64,000 nucleotides of DNA from Pseudomonadota bacterium (GTDB lineage: Bacteria > Pseudomonadota > Alphaproteobacteria > Rhizobiales > Tepidamorphaceae): positions 3,319 through 67,318 of the forward strand of contig JAEWYT010000049.1 in assembly GCA_023458595.1 (NCBI GenBank), in the 5' to 3' direction. The translations under genes and the position numbers were made by a program. This document shows, piece by piece, positions 1-6,203 of this stretch; position 1 is the stretch's first letter, and each line of letters opens with the position of its first letter. The notes below the pieces were generated by a model, which saw only the letters and a list, made by a program, of their open reading frames with translations, made no database searches and was not told the origin of the DNA.

Positions 1-1
1 C

Positions 2-46
2 ACGTTCGCCGAAGCTTCGGCGCTCTACGAGACACCCGCCGGCTAA
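2..46 (+). CDS. C-terminal end of an unidentified gene (5' end outside window)
   Basis: An open frame enters from the left edge and ends at TAA 44..46; its last 14 residues read TFAEASALYETPAG. It lies 105 bases upstream of the capsid start on the same strand, so it is probably the preceding gene of the phage module. The fragment is too short to assign a family. It could also be chance reading-through of a non-coding frame. Confidence 0.4.
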   Translation, partial: TFAEASALYETPAG

Positions 47-60
47 GGCCGGCCTTCTCC
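38..60 (+). terminator. weak hairpin at the end of the first partial gene
   Basis: GCCGGC (38..43), loop TAAG, GCCGGC (48..53), followed by the pyrimidine-rich CTTCTCC. The stem is only 6 bp and overlaps the stop codon, so this is at best a weak terminator ahead of the capsid gene. Confidence 0.25.
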
Positions 61-151
61 AATTCCCGCAAGCGCGTTGACGCGCAACGACGCAACCGGC
101 CGGCCGGGATTGCGGGCGATCCCATTTGCGCATTTTTCGAAGGAAACAGAA

Positions 152-1420
152 TTGCAGATCCATTCCCTTATGGAGCAGCGCTCCAATCGCGTCAGCGAAA
201 TGCGGTCCATCGCTGACAAGGCGGAAGCCGAGTCACGGGACTACACCCCTGACGAAGACACGCGGCACAAGACCCTCAAGACTGAAATTGCCGAGCTTGA
301 ACGGAAGATTGAACGGGCGCGCGACATTCAGGAGGCCGAACGCGCGGCGCCGGCCGTCATCAGCGGCAACGGCCGCGACGGCGCCTATGAGGCTCGCGCC
401 CGCGAATTCTCCGTTACGACCGCAATTCGTTCGGCGATGGGCGAGCGAGTCGATGACGGCCGCGAGCGCGAGCTTTCGGCCGAGCTTCGGCGCCGCGCCG
501 GCAGGAGCTTTGAAGGCATCGCCGTTCCTGACCAGGTGTTTCAGGTTGAGCGGCGCACGCTGCTGACTTCGGGCGACGCGGCCGATCTTGTGCCGAACAC
601 GCACCGACCTGACCTTTTCATCGATATGCGCCGCAGCGCGGTCGTGACCGAACGCCTTGGCGCTACGGTCTTGGACGGACTTGTTGGTACAGTCGACATC
701 CCGCGTCAGTCGGCATCGGGCACCGCTGCATGGATTGCCGAGGATAGTGCGCTGTCCGAAACCGACGCCGACTTCGACGACGTGAACCTTGCACCCAAGA
801 CAGTCGGCAGCATGACCAGCTACTCGCGGCGCACGATGATAAACGCCGTGCCGTCGATTGAGCAGCTTGTCCGCCGCGACCTAGCCGCAGTGCTGGCGCG
901 TTCGATCGATTATCAGGCGCTCATGGGCAACGGCAGCGGAAACACGCCGACCGGCATCCTCAATGCGTCAGGCGTTGCTACGCCGTCGTTGGCCGGACCG
1001 ACTTGGGCGCAGGTGCTTGGCGTCATTGCTGCGATCCAGTCCGCCGATGCCGATTTCGGTAGTATGGCGTGGGCGATGAATCCGAACGCGGTTGCGAAGC
1101 TGCGGGCGACGCCGAAGGACAGCACGAATGGCGGCGAGGGCTACCTTATGGAATCGGCCAACGCGATGGCCGGCTATGCGGCCGGTGTCACGACTGCAGT
1201 TCCGGACATCGGCGGTCCGCCTGCGACCGACCGTTACGCTTTCTTCGGCGACTTCTCGCAGCTTCTGATCGCCCGCTGGGAGGGCATTTCGATTTTGGTC
1301 AATCCCTTCGGCGACGCAGCCTATTCGCGCGGTCGAGTCCAGGTGCGGGCCATGCAGGATGTCGATGTCGGAGTCCGGCACGGCGCCAGCTTTGCAGTTG
1401 CCAACGATCTGCCGGTCTAA
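152..1420 (+). CDS. HK97-type major capsid protein
   Basis: Main shell protein of a tailed-phage head. The first ~75 residues are charged and helix-rich (QIHSLMEQRSNRVSEM onwards), as in the delta/scaffold domain of HK97-type capsid proteins. The rest has the family signature: an N-arm with VPNTHRPDLFIDMRRSA, an immunity-to-protease-like E-loop segment, SYSRRTMINAVPSIEQLVRRDL, a GNGSGNTPTGIL segment and a late DRYAFFGDFSQLLIARW stretch. I chose the TTG at 152 (422 aa) because AGGA lies 7 nt upstream and the protein then begins at the expected helix; the frame is also open from TTG 77, which has no ribosome site. The delta domain would be cut off by the protease encoded next. A strong hairpin terminator follows at once. 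Confidence 0.93.
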   Translation: MQIHSLMEQRSNRVSEMRSIADKAEAESRDYTPDEDTRHKTLKTEIAELERKIERARDIQEAERAAPAVISGNGRDGAYEARAREFSVTTAIRSAMGERVDDGRERELSAELRRRAGRSFEGIAVPDQVFQVERRTLLTSGDAADLVPNTHRPDLFIDMRRSAVVTERLGATVLDGLVGTVDIPRQSASGTAAWIAEDSALSETDADFDDVNLAPKTVGSMTSYSRRTMINAVPSIEQLVRRDLAAVLARSIDYQALMGNGSGNTPTGILNASGVATPSLAGPTWAQVLGVIAAIQSADADFGSMAWAMNPNAVAKLRATPKDSTNGGEGYLMESANAMAGYAAGVTTAVPDIGGPPATDRYAFFGDFSQLLIARWEGISILVNPFGDAAYSRGRVQVRAMQDVDVGVRHGASFAVANDLPV

Positions 1421-1429
1421 GGCTGGTAT

Positions 1430-1455
1430 GGGGCGGGTTTCGGCCCGCCCCGTTT
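1430..1455 (+). terminator. GC-rich hairpin after the capsid gene
   Basis: GGGGCGGG (1430..1437), loop TTTCGG, CCCGCCCC (1444..1451), then GTTTCC. It starts 9 nt after the capsid stop codon. An 8-bp all-GC stem with a short T run fits an intrinsic terminator. It would make capsid mRNA more abundant than the protease and portal message, as capsid stoichiometry demands. Confidence 0.65.
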
Positions 1456-1488
1456 CCTCCGATTTCACCATCTTATTGAGGGTGCGCA

Positions 1489-2034
1489 ATGCACACTAGA
1501 GAGACGCGCGCAGCCGCAGAGGTTCGCGCATCAGGGATGCAACTGACCGGCTACGCCGCAGTCTTTGACAGCCCTTCCGATGACCTGGGCGGCTTCATTG
1601 AGTACGTCCGCCGTGGCGCCTTCAGGCGCAGCCTTGAAGGCAACCGGGCCGACCCGTTGGCACTTATCCATCACATGCCGCACATGGTGCTTGGGCGGCG
1701 TTCGGCCGGAACGTTGCGCTTGGCCGAAGATACCCACGGGCTGCATTTCGAGATTGACCTACCGAACACGACGACGGCGCGCGATCTCGCCGTGAGCGTC
1801 GAGCGGGGCGATGTCAAAGGGGCTTCGTTCGCATTCGCGGTGGCGAAGGACGGCGACCGTTGGAGCACAGACTCCGGCAAAGCGGTTCGCGAATTGCTGG
1901 AGGTCGATTTGTTTGAAATCACCATCACGCCGGTCCCGGCATATCCCGACACCGAAGTTGCGCGACGCGCGCTCGCGACGTGCAAACCGTCCCCGCGTGT
2001 CGTCGCTGCACGTAGATGGTTGGAGGCGCTTTGA
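1489..2034 (+). CDS. HK97 family prohead protease
   Basis: Serine protease that cleaves the capsid scaffold domain during head maturation (Caudovirales prohead protease family, S78-like). 181 aa, usual for the family. Visible landmarks are GYAAVFDSPSDDLGGF near the N-terminus, HHMPHMVLGR (candidate catalytic His), VERGDVKGASFAFAV (candidate catalytic Ser in GASF) and the closing LFEITITPVPAYPDTEVARR. ATG 1489 follows a GAGG ribosome site at 1478..1481. The gene sits between capsid and portal and slightly overlaps the portal ribosome site region. Confidence 0.92.
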   Translation: MHTRETRAAAEVRASGMQLTGYAAVFDSPSDDLGGFIEYVRRGAFRRSLEGNRADPLALIHHMPHMVLGRRSAGTLRLAEDTHGLHFEIDLPNTTTARDLAVSVERGDVKGASFAFAVAKDGDRWSTDSGKAVRELLEVDLFEITITPVPAYPDTEVARRALATCKPSPRVVAARRWLEAL

Positions 2035-2036
2035 CC

Positions 2037-3248
2037 ATGTGGCCATTTACGAAAAGAGTTGAAAAGCGCGACGGCAGTTGGGACCGGCTGCAGTCGGCTC
2101 CGTACATGACGGCATCGGGCGGTTATGTGTCGCCGGAGAAGGCGAGCGGGCTTGCTGTGGCCCATCGTTGCATACAGTTGATTTCGGAGAACTTGGCGAG
2201 CGTTCCTCTGCGGCCGTATCGCCGGTCGGAAGACAACGGGCGGGAGCCGGCGACGGACCATCCGCTGTACAGGGTGCTGCACGACGATTTCAACGAGTCT
2301 TTGACCGCTTTTGCGGGTCGCGAAATGCTCGTCGCGTCGGTCCTTACAGCGGGGAACGGATACGCTCGAATTGAAAGGTCGCCACAGGGGCAGGTGGTCG
2401 CGCTGCATCCGATCCAGCCGGGCAACGTCTCGGTCGAAAAGCTGGCGAGCGGCCGGCTGCGATATCAGGTGGCGCTCGAGTCGGGCGGAACCGAAACGCT
2501 GTTGCAGGACGAGTTGATTCATCTGCGCTACCGGACCAAAGACGGCATCGCCGGCCTTAGTCCACTAAGTATCGCAGCGGCGACTTTTTCGCTGGCATTG
2601 GCGCAACAGGATCAGGCCGCCGCGCAAGTCGAAAACGCATTTTCTGCGTCCGGCATGCTGAGTCTTGACGGCAAACTGACATCAGAGCAGTACAATTTGC
2701 TTCGCTCGTGGTTTCGCCAAAGCTTCATCGGGTCGCGCAAGGCCGGTGAACCAGTAATTATGGACAACGGCGCGAAGTTCACGACGTTCCAAATCCCCAA
2801 TAAAGACATGGAGTTCTTGGAGTCGCGGTACGCCAGCAACGAGCAAATCGCGATGATATTCGGCTGCCCTCCCACAAGCGTTGGGCTTGTTAAATCTGCT
2901 ACGTATTCGAATGTCGAGGGCGAGACCAAGGCGCTCGTCGCGAGGTGCCTCGGTCCGATGTCGCGACGCATAGAGCAAGCCATGAATTCGGCTTTGCTGA
3001 CGCCAGAGGCTCGCCGCGCGGGGCTTTATATCGAGCATGATTTAGGCGGCTTGCTTCGCGGCGATTTGGCAACCCGGTACGAAGCCTATCGCGTCGGGCG
3101 TGAGGGAGGCTGGCTTTCGCCGGACGAAATTCGGGCGATGGAAAACATGTCAAAAATTCCCGGCGGCGACACGTACTTGCAGCCGATGAATCACGTGCCG
3201 CTCGGCACGGCGAACGACAACGGCGAGCCGAAGCAGGGGGCAGATTGA
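2037..3248 (+). CDS. HK97 family phage portal protein
   Basis: Forms the dodecameric ring at the unique head vertex through which DNA enters and leaves. 403 aa from ATG 2037, close to the usual ~400. Portal family (PF04860-type) features are AHRCIQLISENLASVPL near residue 45, the LRYRTKDGIAGLSPLSIAA segment, a long helical QQDQAAAQVENAFSASG stretch, QIAMIFGCPPTSVG and EARRAGLYIEHDL near the end. The start is uncertain: TTG 2031 (overlapping the protease stop as TTGA, 4 nt after GGAGG) and ATG 2016 are also in frame. I prefer ATG 2037, 10 nt after GGAGG. Confidence 0.93.
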   Translation: MWPFTKRVEKRDGSWDRLQSAPYMTASGGYVSPEKASGLAVAHRCIQLISENLASVPLRPYRRSEDNGREPATDHPLYRVLHDDFNESLTAFAGREMLVASVLTAGNGYARIERSPQGQVVALHPIQPGNVSVEKLASGRLRYQVALESGGTETLLQDELIHLRYRTKDGIAGLSPLSIAAATFSLALAQQDQAAAQVENAFSASGMLSLDGKLTSEQYNLLRSWFRQSFIGSRKAGEPVIMDNGAKFTTFQIPNKDMEFLESRYASNEQIAMIFGCPPTSVGLVKSATYSNVEGETKALVARCLGPMSRRIEQAMNSALLTPEARRAGLYIEHDLGGLLRGDLATRYEAYRVGREGGWLSPDEIRAMENMSKIPGGDTYLQPMNHVPLGTANDNGEPKQGAD

Positions 3249-3505
3249 TGGATATCGAGATTACAAAAATCGAAGTTCTAACCGAGCACAAAAACAGCGT
3301 GCTCGCCTATTTCGACGCGACGCTTGCCAGCGTCATCAAGATTCAGAACGGCACCTTGGCGATGAGCGGCGACGGGCAATTTTGCCTTTATCCCTTTCCG
3401 TCGCGGGGCGCGAGGCACAAGGTTCGGTTCGCCGACACCCACGACCTGGGGCGGCTCCGTATGGCGGTCATTGAGGCATATCGCGAAGCCGGGGGGACGC
3501 AGTGA
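3248..3505 (+). CDS. small phage protein resembling the SpoVG fold (copy 1)
   Basis: 85 aa, translationally coupled to the portal gene: its ATG overlaps the portal TGA. The chain reads as alternating beta strands ending in one helix: IEITKIEVL, NSVLAYFDATLASVIKI, GQFCLYPFP, KVRFAD, then LRMAVIEAYREAG. This pattern of a short strand, LAxFD, an I/V-rich strand, N-G-L, F-x-x-P and a C-terminal helix with an aromatic residue resembles the SpoVG DNA/RNA-binding domain, and it recurs in the next gene. The assignment is by pattern only. The role in the element is unknown. Confidence 0.7.
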   Translation: MDIEITKIEVLTEHKNSVLAYFDATLASVIKIQNGTLAMSGDGQFCLYPFPSRGARHKVRFADTHDLGRLRMAVIEAYREAGGTQ

Positions 3506-3507
3506 TG
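3491..3507 (+). repeat. 17-nt gene-junction repeat, copy 1
   Basis: GGGGGGACGCAGTGATG. It is identical to 3892..3908. It contains a purine-rich ribosome site, the last two codons of one gene and the overlapping TGATG stop/start of the next. Confidence 0.85.
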
Positions 3508-3906
3508 GGTACGGTTGAGCGTGACGAAATCAAAATCACCGGCCTCACCATCATCAGGAACCCCCACACGGACTCGGCCGGCGGCAAGCTGTTGGCGCAC
3601 TTCGATGTCGAGACGCGGGGCCTCCTGATGCGCAATGCGAGGCTTGTCAAAACGCCTCGCGGCGGGTTCGTCGCGAAGGCTCCCCGCGTCAAGGTCGACG
3701 GCAAGCCGAACGGGCTTTGGATCACGGACCCCGCCCTTGCGCACGCCGTGATGTCAGCCGCTCGCGACGTGTACCGGTTCATGGGCGGCACGGAAGCGGA
3801 GTGGACGCCGCGCGGCAGTGACGAGCCCGAAGACGGTGACGACGGGCCTCCCCCGCCTCCGCACCACGTCGGGTTCCTGGGTGGCGAGCTTGGGGGGACG
3901 CAGTGA
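3505..3906 (+). CDS. small phage protein resembling the SpoVG fold (copy 2) with proline-rich tail
   Basis: 133 aa from ATG 3505, which overlaps the preceding stop. Residues ~8..100 repeat the layout of the upstream gene: IKITGLTII, GGKLLAHFDVE, LLMRNARLV, GGFVAKAP, then a C-terminal helix AVMSAARDVYRFMGG. The LAxFD element and the final GGTQ are shared with copy 1, so the two are likely tandem paralogues. A tail rich in Asp, Glu, Gly and Pro (DEPEDGDDGPPPPPHH) follows, probably disordered. SpoVG-like function is inferred from pattern, not demonstrated. Confidence 0.7.
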   Translation: MGTVERDEIKITGLTIIRNPHTDSAGGKLLAHFDVETRGLLMRNARLVKTPRGGFVAKAPRVKVDGKPNGLWITDPALAHAVMSAARDVYRFMGGTEAEWTPRGSDEPEDGDDGPPPPPHHVGFLGGELGGTQ

Positions 3907-3908
3907 TG
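3892..3908 (+). repeat. 17-nt gene-junction repeat, copy 2
   Basis: Identical to 3491..3507 and in the same position relative to stop and start codons: end of copy 2, start of the HTH gene. Confidence 0.85.
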
Positions 3909-4133
3909 CAGGCGGACACGATTGCCGAAGATATCCTGAAGGGCGCCGACGCGATCGGCGCCTTTCTCGGTTTGAGCCGGCGGCAGGCCTATCACGCTGT
4001 TTCGGCCGGCCACCTACCGACCTTCAAGATCGGCGCGATTATCTGCGCCCGCAAGTCGACCCTGACAGGCTGGATCGCCGCACAGGAAGGCGCCGCAAAC
4101 GACAACGGCCCGCCCGGTGACGCGGTGCATTGA
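3906..4133 (+). CDS. AlpA/excisionase-like helix-turn-helix protein
   Basis: 75 aa, beginning at ATG 3906 within the junction repeat. Residues ~14..55 form a winged-helix DNA-binding unit of the excisionase (HTH_17, MerR-like) type: DAIGAFLGLSRRQAYHAV, then GHLPTFKIG and an ARKSTLTGWI recognition/wing region. Such proteins act as excisionase or as AlpA-type activators of int in prophages and satellites. It is the gene directly before the integrase, 49 nt away, which fits a recombination directionality factor. It could equally be a regulator of the upstream genes. Confidence 0.8.
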   Translation: MQADTIAEDILKGADAIGAFLGLSRRQAYHAVSAGHLPTFKIGAIICARKSTLTGWIAAQEGAANDNGPPGDAVH

Positions 4134-4182
4134 TGGGTATACGGATCTAGTGCAACATGCGACATGGGAATCGGAGATAGCC

Positions 4183-5364
4183 ATGTCGATAAGCAAGCGC
4201 CGATGGGTAACGAAGGGCGTCGAAAAGGAAGCGTGGGTTGTCCGCTACACTGACACGGCGGGCAAGCGACGTTTGAAGACGTTCGCGAAGAAACGAGACG
4301 CGGACGCGTTTCACGAGCAGACGAAAACGGACGTGCGAAAGGGGCTGCACGTCGCGGACAGCGCAACCGTCACTGTTGCGGAGGCCGGCAAGCTTTGGCT
4401 GGCCTCTTGCGCTGCGCACGGGCTGGAACAATCGACGCTTGAGCAGTACCGGCAACATTTGGACTTGCACATCGTCCCGCATATCGGAGCCGTGAAGCTT
4501 TCGAGGGTTATGCGTCCGACCGTGCGGGCATTTCAGGACTCGATGCGCGAAGCCGGGGCTTCAACCGCAATGGTCCGCAAGGTGACCGTCAGCCTTGGCA
4601 GCATATTGGCTGACTCCCAGGAGCGCGGCTTAGTCGCACACAATGCGGTTCGTGAGATCCGACGCGGGAAGGCGCAGGGAGGGCGCCAGAAGCGCAAGCT
4701 TCAAGTTGGGGTAGACATCCCTACCCCGGCCGAAGTCGGCGCCATGCTCGGCCACGCACGGCCCGGCAAATGGCGTTCTGTTCTGACGGTGGCAGCCCTC
4801 ACCGGAATGCGCGCCAGTGAGCTACGCGGGCTGCGGTGGGCGGACGTTGACCTTAAGGGCCGGCTTATCCACGTCCGGCAGCGCGCGGATCGATATCGGG
4901 CCATAGGGCTACCCAAGTCGGAAGCCGGACAGCGCGCTATCCCCATCGGCGCTACGGTCGTGAACACGTTGAAGGAATGGAAGCTGGCGTGCCCCAAAGG
5001 CGAGCTTGTATTTCCAAATGCAGATGGTGCCCCCCTCGCCTCTGCCAAGCTCGCAAGCTACGTGCTGTGGCCCCCGCAAGAGGCTGCCGGCCTCACTATC
5101 GAAACGGACAAGCGCGACGCGGAAGGCCAGCCAATCCGCAGCCCGAAGTACATGGGCATGCATGCCCTGCGACATTTCTACGCGTCGTGGTGCATCAATC
5201 GGAAGGCGGACGGCGGTCTAGAGCTACCGGGAAAGGTGGTCCAGGAACGGCTTGGGCATTCCTCGATCACCATGACAATGGACGTTTACGGTCATTTGTT
5301 CCCAAGCGGCGACAACGGCTCCGAATTGGACGCAGCCGAGAAAGCACTGTTGTCGGCAGGTTAA
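4183..5364 (+). CDS. tyrosine-type site-specific integrase
   Basis: 393 aa. Catalyses integration and excision at the tRNA-Cys site just downstream. The order is an N-terminal arm-type DNA-binding strand region (RRWVTKGVEKEAWVVRY), a SAM-like core-binding domain (~55..165, LEQYRQHLDLHIVPHIG) and the catalytic domain. The catalytic set is visible: R210 in TGMRASELRG, H327 and R330 in HALRHF, H359 in LGHSS and nucleophile Y369 in DVYGHL. I chose ATG 4183 because GGAG lies 6 nt upstream; an in-frame ATG at 4117 overlaps the previous gene. The gene appears intact. Confidence 0.95.
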   Translation: MSISKRRWVTKGVEKEAWVVRYTDTAGKRRLKTFAKKRDADAFHEQTKTDVRKGLHVADSATVTVAEAGKLWLASCAAHGLEQSTLEQYRQHLDLHIVPHIGAVKLSRVMRPTVRAFQDSMREAGASTAMVRKVTVSLGSILADSQERGLVAHNAVREIRRGKAQGGRQKRKLQVGVDIPTPAEVGAMLGHARPGKWRSVLTVAALTGMRASELRGLRWADVDLKGRLIHVRQRADRYRAIGLPKSEAGQRAIPIGATVVNTLKEWKLACPKGELVFPNADGAPLASAKLASYVLWPPQEAAGLTIETDKRDAEGQPIRSPKYMGMHALRHFYASWCINRKADGGLELPGKVVQERLGHSSITMTMDVYGHLFPSGDNGSELDAAEKALLSAG

Positions 5365-5475
5365 CGGACCTAATCGGAGGAAATTTCCGGCCAGTCGACT
5401 ATATCGAGAAAGGCCATTTCGGCGCGACAAGAACGCGACAAAATCCAAATACTCTAATGTTCTCAATATGCGAAT

Positions 5476-5524
5476 CCGGACTGCAAATCCGTATACCCCG
5501 GTTCGATTCCGGGCGTGGCCTCCA
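5476..5524 (+). other. attR: 3' part of tRNA-Cys(GCA) left by element integration
   Basis: The anticodon loop CTGCAAA (anticodon GCA, 5482..5484), T-arm CCCGG-TTCGATT-CCGGG, acceptor strand CGTGGCC, discriminator T and encoded CCA (5522..5524) are all there. The matching 5' acceptor strand GGCCACG and a D-arm are missing upstream, and the 5' side of the anticodon stem has one mismatch. So this is not a working tRNA but the duplicated 3' half next to int, as in elements that integrate inside tRNA genes. The crossover probably lies in the anticodon stem-loop. Confidence 0.85.
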
Positions 5525-5558
5525 GTTCCCTCGACAATACAAGGACCTTGCGACGGCG

Positions 5559-5891
5559 CTATTTCGCGCGGTGGTTGTCGTTGCGGCCGTTCGATTTGCC
5601 GTCTCCCCGGATTCCATTGGCCTTGCGTCCGAGATAGACCTCCGAACGCCGCCGAATGCGGCGGACAGCCGGCAGGTCGACCGACAGGATCACCAGGCCG
5701 AGCGGAATCATCCAGAAACCCAGAACCGGGAGGAACCCGAACACGCCGCCGAGGATGAGCAGCACGCCGGCGCCCAGGCGGACATGCGGCGAATCCGGGA
5801 CGCGGAACTTGCGCCCCATGATCGTGACGCGCCGGCCGCTCCCGGCGCCGTTCGGCTGTTTCCGACCGCTGCCGCCCGTGTCCGCGCTCAT
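5559..5891 (-). CDS. small inner-membrane protein, function unknown
   Basis: 110 aa. A charged N-terminus (~35 residues) is followed by two adjacent hydrophobic helices, LGAGVLLILGGVFGFLPVLG and FWMIPLGLVILSVD, then a strongly basic tail (RRIRRRSEVYLGR). The layout is like the short PGPGW-type membrane proteins, though that motif itself is absent. I chose the ATG at 5891 because GGAGG lies just upstream; ATG 5819 (MGRKFR) is an alternative. It is the first host gene right of attR. I do not recognise a function. Confidence 0.7.
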   Translation of the reverse strand: MSADTGGSGRKQPNGAGSGRRVTIMGRKFRVPDSPHVRLGAGVLLILGGVFGFLPVLGFWMIPLGLVILSVDLPAVRRIRRRSEVYLGRKANGIRGDGKSNGRNDNHRAK

Positions 5892-5986
5892 GGCCTCCGC
5901 CGGTTTCCGTTCTCGCATTCCGCGGTCACCTTCCGCAGTCCATCCTTGAATGCCCGGAATTTGCCCTCATCTAGGCTCGACAACCT

Positions 5987-6014
5987 TTGCATCCGCGTGA
6001 AGGTTTGATATAGG
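5987..6014 (+). promoter_or_regulatory. candidate promoter of tRNA-Asn
   Basis: TTGCAT (5987..5992), a 16-nt spacer and TATAGG (6009..6014) place a start about 25 nt before the mature tRNA 5' end. The match is partial. Confidence 0.45.
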
Positions 6015-6045
6015 CCCTGCCGTTGCGCTTCGAGCGCCCGCCAGT

Positions 6046-6120
6046 TCCCCGGTAGCTCAGTGGTAGAGCAATCGGCTGTTAACCGATTGGTCGCTGGTTC
6101 GAATCCGGCCCGGGGAGCCA
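6046..6120 (+). tRNA. tRNA-Asn (GTT)
   Basis: Full cloverleaf of 75 nt: acceptor TCCCCGG paired with CCGGGGA, D-arm with AGCTCAGTGGTAGAGC, anticodon stem ATCGG/CCGAT around CTGTTAA (anticodon GTT at 6078..6080), T-arm with GGTTCGAATCC, discriminator G and encoded CCA (6118..6120). It sits between the membrane protein gene and the photolyase gene. Confidence 0.96.
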
Positions 6121-6203
6121 CCTTCCTTTCATATCGTCCCTGTCGGAAACTCCCGATCCGACGATCCGTTCGCGCGGACAGGACGTATGAACTGCGCAAG
6201 CCG

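Larger units (their letters stand above)
1..5524. mobile_element. right end of an integrated phage-like element, bounded by attR in tRNA-Cys
   Basis: Seven + strand genes run in one direction: capsid, prohead protease, portal, two small paralogues, an HTH gene and a tyrosine integrase. They stop at a 3' piece of a tRNA-Cys gene, after which ordinary host genes start. The region is visibly richer in A/T than the host genes to the right (judged by eye, not computed). The left end lies outside the window. The order capsid-protease-portal is the reverse of the usual portal-protease-capsid order. No tail, lysis, repressor or replication genes are visible in this part. Either a prophage with a rearranged head module or a head-only satellite would fit. 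Confidence 0.88.

Noticed and set aside
77..151. Capsid gene starting at TTG 77
   Set aside because: No ribosome site at 77, and 25 extra residues do not fit the helical delta-domain start; TTG 152 has AGGA 7 nt upstream.
5400..5524. A complete tRNA-Cys gene next to the integrase
   Set aside because: The 5' acceptor strand GGCCACG and the D-arm are not present at the right distance; GGCCATT at 5412 is too far away. Only the 3' half is present, so it was called attR.
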